NCBI RefSeq assembly: GCF_051400755.1
Contig: NZ_JBLFFL010000002.1
Location: 310,001-374,000 of the forward strand
Direction of reading: 5' to 3'
Source of the DNA: Parapedobacter sp051400755
GTDB taxonomy: Bacteria; Bacteroidota; Bacteroidia; Sphingobacteriales; Sphingobacteriaceae
Length of the DNA: 64,000 bases
Under the pieces are notes generated by a model. That model worked only from the letters and a program-made list of their open reading frames with translations. It searched no databases and had not been told where the DNA came from. Every line of letters begins with the position of its first letter. Position 1 is the stretch's first letter. Shown in pieces: positions 26,992 through 36,900 of this stretch. The translations under genes were made by a program, and so were the position numbers.

Positions 26992-27548
26992 AGTTTTGTT
27001 TTATACTTGTCATGCAACCCCACACCCTGTAAGATGAGCGGCTTGATTTTCTCAACTCTCGAAAATTTCGTAGTTTCCTGCTTGGCTTCGTTGATGTATT
27101 CCGCGTATTCATTTTGCTTATACGGCGTCAGGAGTTCAAACTGCTGCTTTAGTGCATCATCCTTCAATGCTTCCTCAAGCGGTGGCGGGAGGGGCAATTT
27201 CCCCTTGGGTTGAGGCTTCAGCTGTTTGCCTGATTTTTCATTGGCGATCGCTTCCTCGATGTAAGCAAGGATCAGCGGTTCATCGATTTGTTCACGCGAG
27301 GTAAAGCGCCATTGCCGAAGGGCTTTGGTTTTGCCCTCCTGTGCGTTGGTCAGTACCTTGCTTTCGTCTTTGAGGAAGACTCCATTGTAAAACCACAGGG
27401 TAAAATGGGTTTTGAAACCGGCTACGCCTACCACATTGCGACCATTGAAGGTGAATACCGGTACACCCCATTTGCGGGTTTCCACCAACGCCGTCTTTTG
27501 AAGGATAGACAGCAATATGGACTGTTCTTCTTGCCAGTAACTTTCCAT
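26988..27548 (-). CDS. YdeI/OmpD-associated (DUF1801 plus OmdA) family protein
   Basis: The 186-residue protein has an N-terminal DUF1801-like part (about residues 5-105, with KWGVPVFTFNGRNVVGVAGFKTHF) and a C-terminal helical part of the YdeI/OmdA type (about 140-180, with EALKDDALKQQFELLTPYKQ, EYINEAK and TRFSR-like TKFSRVEKI). No signal peptide is present, so it is cytoplasmic. The biochemical role of the family is unknown. It is the first gene of a two-gene operon with the YciI-like gene, with a 4-base ATGA-type overlap. Confidence 0.85.
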   Translation of the reverse strand: MESYWQEEQSILLSILQKTALVETRKWGVPVFTFNGRNVVGVAGFKTHFTLWFYNGVFLKDESKVLTNAQEGKTKALRQWRFTSREQIDEPLILAYIEEAIANEKSGKQLKPQPKGKLPLPPPLEEALKDDALKQQFELLTPYKQNEYAEYINEAKQETTKFSRVEKIKPLILQGVGLHDKYKTKL

Positions 27549-27582
27549 TAGCAGCTGGGGTTAGTTGTTAAACAAAGGTAAC

Positions 27583-27615
27583 AAAAAAAATCCCCCAGCC
27601 ACAAGGCTGGGGGAT
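27583..27615 (-). terminator. Intrinsic terminator of rpsA
   Basis: ATCCCCCAGCC (27590-27600) and GGCTGGGGGAT (27605-27615) form a perfect 11-base stem with a 4-base loop. On the minus strand it is followed by eight T residues. It lies just past the rpsA stop. Confidence 0.95.
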
Positions 27616-27637
27616 CGTTTTATCAAAGCTTACGCGA

Positions 27638-29581
27638 TTATTTTTTGGCCTTTTTGGCACTTTCTTCGTCTTCCAGCTGCTCTTTCAACTGTGCCAGAAC
27701 GTCGAGGTCGCCCAAGGTGGACTTCTCTACTGATTCTTTCACCTTCTTCACAGCAGTAGAAGCTGCTTTCGCTTCTTTTTTGCGGTTGTTGAACTCTTCC
27801 ATCCGTGCTTCAGCCCGTTGATCTTCCCAAATACGGGAATGCGAAATGACAACACGTTTGTTTTCCTTGTTGAACTCGATGATTTTGAATTCAGCGGTTT
27901 CATCCAATTTCAACACACTTCCATCTTCCTTCACGCTGTGTTTAGCGGGGCAGAAGCCTTCAACACCATAAGGCAACGCGACGATGTTCCCTTTTTCACC
28001 TACCTTGATGACCGTTCCTTGGTGGAGGGAATCAAGCGTGAAAATCGTTTCGAACGTATCCCATGGGTTTTCTTCCAATTGCTTATGGCCGAGGCTCAAT
28101 TTGCGGTTGTCCTCGTCAAGCTCCAACACGACCACTTCCAACGCTTCGCCCACTTTGGTGAATTCATTCGGGTGGTTGATCTTCTTAGACCAAGAGAGGT
28201 CGGAGATGTGGATCAACCCGTCGATACCTTCTTCCAATTCCACGAATACACCGAAATTGGTCATGTTTTTCACCACTGCTTTTTGCTTAGAGCCAATGGG
28301 GTACCGCTCAGCGATATTCTTCCAAGGATCCGGGGTCAATTGCTTGATGCCAAGACTCATCTTGCGGTCGTCGCGGTCCAGCGTAAGCACTTGGGCTTCC
28401 ACCTCGTCGCCCACCTTCAGGAATTCTTGCGGGCTACGCAGATTTTGCGACCAGGACATTTCCGATACGTGGATCAATCCTTCGACACCGGGGGTGATTT
28501 CGAGGAATGCACCATAGTCGGCCACGGTCACGATCTTGCCTTTCACCTTTGAGCCCACTTCCAATGACGGATTGAGTGATTCCCAAGGATGCTCGGTCAA
28601 TTGTTTCAAGCCAAGTGCGATGCGTTTTTTCTCGTCGTCGAAGTCCAATACCACCACGTTGATGGTTTGGTCGAGCTGCAATACCTCTTTCGGGTGCTCG
28701 ATACGGCCCCACGAAATGTCGGTGATGTGCAGCAAGCCATCCACACCGCCGAGGTCGATGAATACACCGAAGTCGGTAATGTTTTTGACGGTACCTTCCA
28801 ATACTTGTCCCTTTTCGAGTTTGGATACGATTTCGGTTTTTTGGTTTTCCAGATCGTCCTCGATAAGTACTTTATGTGATACGACCACATTCTTGAATTC
28901 ATGGTTGATTTTAACCACTTTGAATTCCATGGTTTTACCCACGTAAATGTCGTAATCGCGTATCGGTTTAATGTCAATTTGTGATCCTGGCAAGAATGCT
29001 TCCACACCTTTGATGTCTACGATGAGGCCACCTTTGGTACGGCTCTTCACGAAGCCATCAATGATGGTGTCATTTTCAAGTGCTTCGTTGATCTCTTCCC
29101 AAGATTTCTGGGTTTTGGCGCGTTTGCGCGAAAGCACCAACTGTCCGTTGGCGTCTTCTTGTGATTCGACGAAAACGTCTACCGCATCACCCACTTTTAG
29201 ATCTGGGGTGTCACGGAATTCAGAAAGGGATACCAAGCCATCCGACTTGAAACCAATGTTGAGCACCACGTCTTTGTTGTTGATGGATACGACGGTGCCC
29301 TTTACAATTTCCCCTTTGTTGATGGAATTGAAGGTGCCTGCATAGAGGTCTTCTAACTTGGCGCGTTCTTCGTCGCTGTAGCTGCCGAAACCTTTCTCGT
29401 CCCGATCCCAGTCAAAATCATTGTCGGGGGTGTTCCAAGTGGTCGATTTGATTTCGTCAATGAACGTCGAATCGGCTTCCGACTCGATGTCTTCCTTCTC
29501 CTTCACCAAGGTGTCCTCAGCGTCTTGAAGTTCAGCTTTTTTTGCTGCTAGTTCCTTTTCTGCTTCTTGTTTTTTTGCCAT
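27638..29581 (-). CDS. rpsA: 30S ribosomal protein S1
   Basis: The 647-residue protein has an acidic, Lys/Glu-rich N-terminal extension (about 1-80) and six S1 RNA-binding repeats (from about residue 88 to 585). The first two degenerate repeats contact the ribosome in the E. coli protein; the later ones are marked by the repeated VTNFGVFVEL-like strand and GLIHISDLSW. A basic tail rich in Lys ends the protein. It binds mRNA and helps initiation, important in Bacteroidota where Shine-Dalgarno signals are weak. It has its own promoter and strong terminator, so it is transcribed alone. Confidence 0.96.
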   Translation of the reverse strand: MAKKQEAEKELAAKKAELQDAEDTLVKEKEDIESEADSTFIDEIKSTTWNTPDNDFDWDRDEKGFGSYSDEERAKLEDLYAGTFNSINKGEIVKGTVVSINNKDVVLNIGFKSDGLVSLSEFRDTPDLKVGDAVDVFVESQEDANGQLVLSRKRAKTQKSWEEINEALENDTIIDGFVKSRTKGGLIVDIKGVEAFLPGSQIDIKPIRDYDIYVGKTMEFKVVKINHEFKNVVVSHKVLIEDDLENQKTEIVSKLEKGQVLEGTVKNITDFGVFIDLGGVDGLLHITDISWGRIEHPKEVLQLDQTINVVVLDFDDEKKRIALGLKQLTEHPWESLNPSLEVGSKVKGKIVTVADYGAFLEITPGVEGLIHVSEMSWSQNLRSPQEFLKVGDEVEAQVLTLDRDDRKMSLGIKQLTPDPWKNIAERYPIGSKQKAVVKNMTNFGVFVELEEGIDGLIHISDLSWSKKINHPNEFTKVGEALEVVVLELDEDNRKLSLGHKQLEENPWDTFETIFTLDSLHQGTVIKVGEKGNIVALPYGVEGFCPAKHSVKEDGSVLKLDETAEFKIIEFNKENKRVVISHSRIWEDQRAEARMEEFNNRKKEAKAASTAVKKVKESVEKSTLGDLDVLAQLKEQLEDEESAKKAKK

Positions 29582-29602
29582 TAATTCATTTTTCTCCTTT
29601 TT

Positions 29603-29630
29603 CCTGATTTTTATCAGGACTGCAAAGGTA
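29603..29630 (-). promoter_or_regulatory. rpsA -7 box and 5' leader hairpin
   Basis: On the minus strand TACCTTTG (29630-29623) is a -7 box. Directly after it comes CCTGAT AAAA ATCAGG (29618-29603), a perfect 6-base stem that would sit at the very 5' end of the mRNA, 22 bases before the start codon. Confidence 0.5.
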
Positions 29631-29726
29631 TGAAAACTTTTATTTATGGGGAGTTATTATTTTAATTTTGTTAGCGTTCGTATACCTGTTATCAGTCTCA
29701 TAGTTGCCGTTTTGATATACAGAAAC

Positions 29727-30902
29727 TCAGCCAACCTTGCGAAACCACAATACGGCGCCAAGTACATAGCCAAAGCAACACGCCAGCAAAGCGATGCTGG
29801 CCCCGATGCCAAACTGTGTATTGAGCAGGCCCATTATAGGCGGAATGAGTGCTCCTCCTACAATAGCCATTACCATCAGACTGGAAAGTTCGCTTGCGCG
29901 TTCGGGCGTGCGATTGATGACAATCGCAAAAATCACCGGGAATAAATTCCCTGCACCAATTCCAATGGTAAATATACCTGCCAGTGCCCAGAAACCGGTG
30001 GGTGAAAAATAAAGGAGTAGAACGCCGCCTAATGCGACGAATAGGGTAACCACCAAAAAACCAGTGGTCGATACATACGGCAGTACAATGCCCCCAAGAA
30101 ACCGGCTGACGACCAAGGCGGTGAAATAGATACTGATGCCGTATGACGCCTGTTCAAGTCCATACGCATGCAAGCTCATCAGGACGCGTTGAATATTGGC
30201 GTTTAACCCTACGTCTGCGCCTACGATAAGGAATATGGCCAGCACCATGCCGAGCACATAGCGGTCCCGCAGCAAGGAGAACACCGTGCGGAAAGTAGGC
30301 TTGGGCGAGATAACCGCCTGTTTGGACTCTTGTGCCGGCAAGGCATATAGCCATAGCCAACTGATTAGCGAGACGGCTCCATAGATAACAAAAACGAGTT
30401 TCCAATTGCCGTATTGTACAGCGAAGAACGTGGTAATCAGCGGACCGGCAAGTGAGGTGATGGCCTTAAGGAACTGCGAAAAACTGAGCACACCCGGCAA
30501 CTGCTTCTCCGACACCATCTGCTGCACCAATGGGTTGGCCGATACCTGCACGATCGTATTGCCCACGCCCAATACGACAAATGCGATCAGCATGGTAGGA
30601 AAGGAATAGCGGACGAATGGCAACGATACGCCGATTGCGGTAAGTACAATACCGAGCTGCAGAGCATTTCGTTTTCCAATACGTTCCTGTAGCATGGCTG
30701 CCGGAATGGAAAGGAAGAAAAACCACAGGAAAACCATCATGGGAAGGAGTTGAGCCACTTGATCATCCAGTTTAAAATCCTGCTGGACATATCCGGTTGA
30801 CACGCCGACGATATCGACAAATCCCATCACGGCGAAAGTCATGAGTATCGGGAATAATTTACCGGCGGCGGTACCGTTGGTGGATGCGTTATTGCGATTC
30901 AT
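29727..30902 (-). CDS. Sugar MFS transporter (FHS/fucose-permease-like)
   Basis: The 391-residue protein has twelve membrane helices from about residue 14 to 388 and the major facilitator A motif in reduced form (ERIGKRNALQLG). It resembles the FHS sugar:proton symporters of Bacteroidota (glucose/galactose/fucose permease group). It would bring monosaccharide across the inner membrane. It follows the isomerase gene after 31 bases in the same direction, so the two are one operon, probably induced with the mannosidase locus. Mannose is therefore the likely sugar, which is inferred from context rather than from residues. Confidence 0.88.
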   Translation of the reverse strand: MNRNNASTNGTAAGKLFPILMTFAVMGFVDIVGVSTGYVQQDFKLDDQVAQLLPMMVFLWFFFLSIPAAMLQERIGKRNALQLGIVLTAIGVSLPFVRYSFPTMLIAFVVLGVGNTIVQVSANPLVQQMVSEKQLPGVLSFSQFLKAITSLAGPLITTFFAVQYGNWKLVFVIYGAVSLISWLWLYALPAQESKQAVISPKPTFRTVFSLLRDRYVLGMVLAIFLIVGADVGLNANIQRVLMSLHAYGLEQASYGISIYFTALVVSRFLGGIVLPYVSTTGFLVVTLFVALGGVLLLYFSPTGFWALAGIFTIGIGAGNLFPVIFAIVINRTPERASELSSLMVMAIVGGALIPPIMGLLNTQFGIGASIALLACCFGYVLGAVLWFRKVG

Positions 30903-30933
30903 TGAAATGGAATAAGCGGTCTAATTTCACGAT

Positions 30934-32706
30934 TTAATCTAAGCAAGCCTCATCCTTTACAAAAGCTACTACGACTTTGGCTCGGTTATTTCCTCGATTT
31001 ACCAACGTATATTGTTCGGCAGCAGCCGGTATCGCAAAAGTCTCGGCATAGTGGAATGTCACACACATGTCATTGGCTAATTTTAACTCAATAGAAGTGC
31101 CCTCCACTAACATTAAGATATGGCATTGGCCGTTGGTGAAGGCCGTAAACGACGTATCAAATTCATATCGGTAAATGTCGTAAAAATGTTTCGGATGCGT
31201 CGGCAAGTGCATGAGCAGCCAATCCTTGCCCTCATCCACCTGCCGGGACTTGGCAATCAACGTGTCTCTAACGACCTGTCCCTGTCTGGTGAAGTCTAAA
31301 TTGTCCATCGCGCGGTCGATATTCAGTGGTCGCGCATGGCCATCCAAGTCTAGACGTTGCCAATCGTACATCTTGAACGTAAATATATATGGTGTGGCGC
31401 TAATTTCGAGCACCAGATTGTTTTTTCCGGAACTGTGTACTGTGCCATGTGGTATCAAAAAGAGGTCATGTCTTCTAGAAGGAAAGTGCTGGATATAGTT
31501 GTCGACATCCAATTCGATATTGTACTCGTAACTTTTAATCAGCGCTTCCTTAAATTCCGTTGGTTCAATTCCCTGTTGGAAGCCAAGGTATACCACTGCG
31601 TCAGGAGCCGAATCGATGATATAGTAGGTTTCATCCTGTGTGAAATTCTCTCCAAATTCATGGTATATATACTCCGGTGTAGGATGGCATTGAATTGACA
31701 GATTGCCACCATTGAATGTGTCTAAAAAATCAAATCGGATCGGAAATTCGTAGCCGAAGCGATTGGACGCCTTACCCAATATCCGCTCATGCTGCAAATA
31801 CATAAGCATGTCAAAAGAAACTTCCAGCCAATTATTCCCGTCGCTTAAAAGAAGCCCGTTTTCAGGAACGATCATTTCAAAGGACCAAGCATAATTGGGG
31901 ACATCCTTGTTCAGTTTTTCAAACCTATTCAGCATCCAATCGCCGCCCCAGACACCGGGTTCGAACCAAGGACGTACTCTAAAGTAAGTCCTGCTCATGT
32001 TGCTGAGCGTTTTGCGAAGCGAGTCACCGTCCATCCACGTAATGGTGCCTTGCCACTGTTGATCGGCGATACGCGTTACCTTAGGTAGTAAAGTTCTCTT
32101 GTGTTCATTTAAGATCACCCAATCTACGAAGTAAAAACGTTTGTAGGTAGCCTTCTGATCGGTCAGGTGCAAGGCCCCCAAGTTATATACTTCATCATTG
32201 CGCATTCGCAATTGCAGTTCGTATTTCGGTAGATCGATATAGGTGATAGGAGCATCCCAATTACATAACGCTGCTCCGCAGCCATATATGATGTGGATGT
32301 CGGTGTCAGATTCGGTAGAAAGTTCGCCAAGATCCCCCATTTCAAAAAAATCGGGTAATCGCAATGACGTTTTGCGTCCGAAAACCGGGTCGTTTCCACC
32401 GAGGTACGGCGATACGATTTCTTCAATAGTGTTAGCGGACTTCAGGTATGTTGTCACAGGCGTAAATGAAACGGTTTTCCCCTTGTCCACGATATGGTGC
32501 TTGATATTAGCAACCACTTCCTCCCAATTTACACCGATATAACCTTCAAGAATGTGCAGGGGGTACGTCAGTATAGCGTCAGCAATGGCAGGATACCCCT
32601 TATATATGATGCCGTCAGCGGGATATAGTGGATAAATGTCGTAATTCGAATCTGCTGCAGAGTTAGTTGGCAATTGATTTAATACCTGATTTTCTTGTTG
32701 TTTCAT
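30934..32706 (-). CDS. Class I mannose-6-phosphate isomerase-like protein (long form)
   Basis: The 590-residue protein is much longer than classical enzymes (about 390). The C-terminal two thirds is a cupin-type isomerase: QCHP, DETYYI and PHGTVHSSG give the Gln, His, Glu and His zinc ligands. The first 200 residues form a separate domain (HILEGYIGVNWEEVV, ending with IDLPKYELQLRMR) that recalls nucleoside-kinase-like folds but has no P-loop. The enzyme should convert mannose 6-phosphate to fructose 6-phosphate. It heads an operon with the sugar permease. Its promoter (minus strand, 32857-32886) is followed by the putative GntR operator at 32837. Confidence 0.85.
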   Translation of the reverse strand: MKQQENQVLNQLPTNSAADSNYDIYPLYPADGIIYKGYPAIADAILTYPLHILEGYIGVNWEEVVANIKHHIVDKGKTVSFTPVTTYLKSANTIEEIVSPYLGGNDPVFGRKTSLRLPDFFEMGDLGELSTESDTDIHIIYGCGAALCNWDAPITYIDLPKYELQLRMRNDEVYNLGALHLTDQKATYKRFYFVDWVILNEHKRTLLPKVTRIADQQWQGTITWMDGDSLRKTLSNMSRTYFRVRPWFEPGVWGGDWMLNRFEKLNKDVPNYAWSFEMIVPENGLLLSDGNNWLEVSFDMLMYLQHERILGKASNRFGYEFPIRFDFLDTFNGGNLSIQCHPTPEYIYHEFGENFTQDETYYIIDSAPDAVVYLGFQQGIEPTEFKEALIKSYEYNIELDVDNYIQHFPSRRHDLFLIPHGTVHSSGKNNLVLEISATPYIFTFKMYDWQRLDLDGHARPLNIDRAMDNLDFTRQGQVVRDTLIAKSRQVDEGKDWLLMHLPTHPKHFYDIYRYEFDTSFTAFTNGQCHILMLVEGTSIELKLANDMCVTFHYAETFAIPAAAEQYTLVNRGNNRAKVVVAFVKDEACLD

Positions 32707-32836
32707 GCCGTGAATTAACGTTATTAATAGATGAAGCTATTTTTGTAAATATGTTGATACATTATGTCTGTATAGCAGCTTACTTACACTTATATCGTGC
32801 TATTTATATAATAAATTGCTTTTATAATGTAACTAT

Positions 32837-32848
32837 GTATGTACATAT
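32837..32848. promoter_or_regulatory. Putative GntR operator 1 (isomerase promoter)
   Basis: GTATGTACATAT is identical to operator 3 at 33865 over 12 bases and has the GT-x-x-x-x-AC form of HutC-type GntR sites. On the minus strand it starts 8 bases past the -7 box, over the expected transcription start of the isomerase-permease operon. Confidence 0.7.
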
Positions 32849-32856
32849 GTCATTGG

Positions 32857-32886
32857 CAAATTTAGAAATTAATGTCAACAAACAAA
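32857..32886 (-). promoter_or_regulatory. Promoter of the isomerase-permease operon
   Basis: Read on the minus strand, TTTG (32886-32883), 18 bases, TAAATTTG (32864-32857) match the Bacteroidota promoter. The leader before the start at 32706 would be about 145 bases. Confidence 0.6.
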
Positions 32887-32929
32887 CTTTTTTGTATAAT
32901 TTAGCGAAATAAACAAAAGAGGTGTTGCC

Positions 32930-33661
32930 TTGAATTTAAAGATAGACCACAAAAGTCCTGTGCCACTGCATGTTCAGGCCGAGATGTTGCTGAGGAAGCT
33001 GATCGAATCGCCCGAATACCAAGCCGGTAAGTTTTTGCCCAATGAAGTGGATTTAGCGAAACGGCTTGCCATATCACGTACTACGCTTCGCCAGGCAATC
33101 AATAAGTTGGTGTACGAAGAGTTGCTTATTCGCAAAAAGGGTGTCGGAACGAAAGTTGCCGGCGCAAAATTTAGCTCGAAATCAAAAAACTGGCTTAGTT
33201 TTTCGCAAGAAATGCAGGCCCGGGGCATTAGCATTAAAAATTTTGAATTGCATGTGAGTTGGGTGCTGCCTGATGAAGTGATTACACATTTCTTTGACAT
33301 TCAGCCGGATAGAAAAGTCCTGAAACTTGAACGGCTTCGTGGCCGCGACGAAGGCCCCTTTGTTTATTTCATTTCTTATTTTCATCCAAGGGTCGGATTG
33401 ACTGGCGACGAAGACTTTAAAAGACCGTTGTATGATATCCTCGAAAAGGATTATGGTGTGGTAGCCGATCTATCTAAGGAAGAAATCAGCGCGAAATCGG
33501 CTGACAAGTTCTTTGCATCAAAATTTGACATTGAGGTCGGTGAACCGATATTGTTCAGGAAGCGGTTCGTTTATGACCAGGCGGACCGGCCCTTGGAGTT
33601 CAATTTGGGCTATTATAAGGCGGATAGCTTTGTGTATACGGTAGAAAGTAGGCGTGAATAA
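32930..33661 (+). CDS. GntR-family (HutC/UTRA) transcriptional regulator
   Basis: The 243-residue protein has an N-terminal winged helix (KSPVPLHVQAEMLL, LPNEVDLAKRLAISRTTLRQ, then the wing RKKGVGTKV) and a C-terminal UTRA ligand domain (about 90-235, with VLKLERLRGRDEGPF). UTRA domains bind sugar phosphates or similar small molecules. I start at a TTG (32930) because no ATG or GTG upstream is in frame and the next Met would cut the DNA-binding domain; GAGGTG lies about 6 bases before it. It is divergent from the isomerase gene and precedes the mannosidase gene, and GTATGTACATAT sites lie at both promoters. It is probably the repressor of the locus. Confidence 0.93.
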   Translation: MNLKIDHKSPVPLHVQAEMLLRKLIESPEYQAGKFLPNEVDLAKRLAISRTTLRQAINKLVYEELLIRKKGVGTKVAGAKFSSKSKNWLSFSQEMQARGISIKNFELHVSWVLPDEVITHFFDIQPDRKVLKLERLRGRDEGPFVYFISYFHPRVGLTGDEDFKRPLYDILEKDYGVVADLSKEEISAKSADKFFASKFDIEVGEPILFRKRFVYDQADRPLEFNLGYYKADSFVYTVESRRE

Positions 33662-33688
33662 ATAACGGCTGTTCTGCTTTCTTTCTAA

Positions 33689-33700
33689 ATGTATATACAT
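33689..33700. promoter_or_regulatory. Putative GntR operator 2
   Basis: ATGTATATACAT is a perfect 12-base palindrome containing GTATATAC, the HutC-type GntR core. It lies 28 bases after the regulator stop and 165 bases before operator 3, so it could be an auxiliary site for DNA looping. Confidence 0.5.
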
Positions 33701-33834
33701 GGTATTGCCGCTATAAGCATTGCCTGAGCGAGGCTGATTCGCTTAATGCTGCACTTTCAGTGGGTACTCAAACCCGATTCCTCTTCCTGTATCGAGTCAG
33801 TATAATCTTTAAGTCTCTAATATTTTAAAAAAAG

Positions 33835-33865
33835 TTTGCGATTTTAAATTATTCATCTAACTTTG
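33835..33865 (+). promoter_or_regulatory. Promoter of the GH92-SusCD operon
   Basis: TTTG (33835-33838), exactly 19 bases, TAACTTTG (33858-33865) is a textbook Bacteroidota promoter. Operator 3 begins at its last base. Confidence 0.85.
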
Positions 33866-33876
33866 TATGTACATAT
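33865..33876. promoter_or_regulatory. Putative GntR operator 3 (GH92 promoter)
   Basis: GTATGTACATAT repeats operator 1 exactly and begins at the last base of the -7 box, so a bound repressor would block the start of transcription. Confidence 0.75.
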
Positions 33877-33884
33877 TGAATATA

Positions 33885-33895
33885 TGTGTACATAT
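33885..33895. promoter_or_regulatory. Putative GntR operator 4
   Basis: TGTGTACATAT shares TGTACATAT with operators 1 and 3. Its TGTACA centre is 19 bases from that of operator 3, close to two helical turns, so two dimers could bind the same face. Confidence 0.6.
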
Positions 33896-33940
33896 GATCA
33901 GTGATGAACCTTAATAAATTGTAAACGATAACATTACACA

Positions 33941-36900
33941 ATGCGTAAATTGACCAGTAACCTGATTACCTTGGGTTTGCTTATGTGCGCCTGTTCTGGT
34001 TTCACCCAAACCGAACGCCGAGACTATGTCGACTATGTCGACCCAATGATCGAGTCGGCCAAGTCGCGATACTTCTATTTCAACTCCGCTTGTAGGCCTT
34101 TCGGAATGGTGAACCTTAGTCCTGATAATATATTGGAAAAAGAATGGAATTCCGGCTACAAATATCAAGAACCCTACATCAGAGGGCTCACGCATATCCA
34201 CGACTGGGGCGTGGGAGGGTTATTGATCATGCCTACTACTGGCCAAATTGATCCTACGGCTGGGCCCGAAGGGTGGAAATCTCATTTTACGCATGAGAAC
34301 GAACAGGCCGAGGCTGGTTATCATCAGGTTTATTTGGATGACTATCGTTTAAACGTGGAGCTAACATCCACTACCCGTGTGGGATTCCATCGGTATACAT
34401 TCGATGAGCAGGGTGAGGTGAGGATATTGGTCTACCTCGGCGGTCAGCTGGGGGGCGGTATCATGAAAGATGCGCACCTCAAAAGAGTTAGCAATACCGA
34501 ATTGGAGGGTTGGGTCATTCAGGAAAGCTCAGTAGGCGACGTCAAGCTTTTTTTTGTCATAGAGTTTGATAAACCATTTGCTGACCTCCAGGCATGGAAG
34601 GATAAAAAGCTGTCGGGCTCAGTGGCCGATACAGTGGCGGGTCAACAGTTGGGAGCATTCGCCGTCTACCCGGTTTCCAAGGGTGATCAGCTAAAGGTAA
34701 AGGCGGGCGTATCATGGTGCGGTATAGCGCAGGCGAGGTTAAATTTGAAAACCGAACTAAACCACTGGGACTTTGACCGGGTGAAGCAGGAGTCAAGGGA
34801 TGATTGGAATCAATGGCTGGGCCGTATAGTGGTTAAAGGCGGATCTGAACAGCAAAAAATCAAATTCTACACAGACTTATGGCGTTCATTGCTTGGAAGA
34901 AGGCAAATTCAGGATGTGAACGGTAAGTACCCCGATTATTCCAAGGGTAATCTGAACGTCAAGCAGTTGCCGTTGGATAGACAAGGTAGGCCTCAGTTTA
35001 TGCACCTCAGTACGGATGCGCTTTGGCTCACCATGTGGAATTTGAACATCTTATGGGGCATGGCTTACCCCGAGGTCCTCGAAAGTTTTGTCAATTCGGC
35101 TTTGGTGTACCACCAAGATGGTGGGCACCTTCCCCGTGGGCCGGTCATTGGCCGGGAATCCTGGATCATGACCAGCAGTCCGATAACCGAACTTATCGTT
35201 GGCGCGTATATGCTGGGAATTCGTGGCTATGATATTGATGCGGTGTACACTGCCTTGAAAAAAGCGCATATGCCCGGCGGAACGATGGATATGGGCGGTG
35301 GTTTTGTCCAACAATACATCGATTTAGGTTACGTACCGGAGACTGTCCCACCGCAGGGGTGGGGCGGAGCCGGACGTGTGATGGAATATGTCACTCAAGA
35401 CTGGGCGTTGGCTCAATTGGCCGAAAAACTCGGTAAGAAAGCGGATGCAGCTTATTTCCTCAAGCGTTCGGCTAATTGGTATAACATGTTTGACCCATCC
35501 ATAGGCTTTGTCAGGCCGAAGAATGAAGACGGCTCATGGACGGAACCTTTCGATCCAGTACTCAATGCTAACTTCGGTGGTTTTGTGGAGGCGAACACTT
35601 GGCAAACAACTTGGATTGCAGTACACGATATCAAAGGGCTTGTCAATTTGCTTGGAGGTGTGGATAATTACTGTGACAAGCTAAACTTTGCGTTCGAAAA
35701 AGCGCAACCCGACAACTTTGTCGGCGGGTATGGCGGAAATTATGTCAACTACTCTAATCAACCGGGGTTGGCCATGGCGCACCTTTTTAACTACGCGGGC
35801 AAACCCTGGCTTTCCCAGTATTGGGTACGTGAGGTTTATGAAAGAACGTTCAGTGACATCACCCCTTTCGGCGGATACGGTGGCAACGACGAAGACCAGG
35901 GACAGATGGCAGCCCTCAGCGCACTAATGGCTATGGGATTGTTCGATGTCAAGGGAAACTGCGATCCCGAACCGATCTATCAAATCACTGCCCCGCTGTT
36001 TGATTCCATCACTATCCATCTCAATCGTGATTATTATCCAGGAAAAACATTTACCATCACTACGAAGAACAATGCACCTGAAAACCGATATATCCAATCC
36101 GCACGGTTGAATGGCAACATACTGGAACAATGCTGGTTCCATCAAGATGCGTTGAAAAAGGGCGGAACACTGGATTTGGTTTTAGGACCGCTGCCGAATG
36201 AATCATGGGGCTTGAAAAATCCACCACCTTCAGAAACCAAAGGCAATCCGGATTTTGTGTTATCTGAATTGTCCTATCCCAAAGAAGTCGGGGCTGGCGA
36301 GGCCGTAAATATTACCTATAAGGTCCGGAACACTGGCAGTGTGGGCACCTACTTTGGAAAAGTTATGCTAGGGCAACGGGTTATTGATCATCAGGAACAG
36401 ATCATTCGGCCAAATGAAGAACACCAAATTAACTATGCGCTCCGATTGTACAATCCGGGCAGGCAGGAGCTTGTTATTGATGGTCAGATTTACCCCATCC
36501 GCATCGCGCACCGCAAAAGCAGTTTGGATTTGCAGCGTGTCGACCTGTACAATATAGGTGAGCAGATCTATGGAAGCGGCTGGCTATTAAATACGGGAAG
36601 TGATACGCTCGACAGAACGGTTGATGTCAAATCCAATAACGTTGTTGTCCGCCAGGAACGGATAAGACTGTTGCCCGGAGAGTCTAAAGAGCTATCGTTT
36701 ACATATAACGCGCCAGCTTCCGGTATATATCGGATTATGATCAACGAGCAGGAACAGCCACCCCTTACAGTGGTGATTCCCGAGGAAAAACCCCAAGCCG
36801 GTATGGTCTTACACTACGATTTCGATAACTCGTCAACGCCATTGCTAGACCTCTCCGGCAACAAACATCATCCACAGCGGCAGCGTTTGCCTGACGTTGC

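Noticed and set aside
27818..28552. 244-codon open frame opposite rpsA
   Set aside because: Its apparent repeats only mirror the S1 repeats on the other strand.
27638..29581. Repeats in rpsA taken for a repeat array or CRISPR
   Set aside because: They are the S1 domain repeats of one gene, not short identical repeats with spacers.
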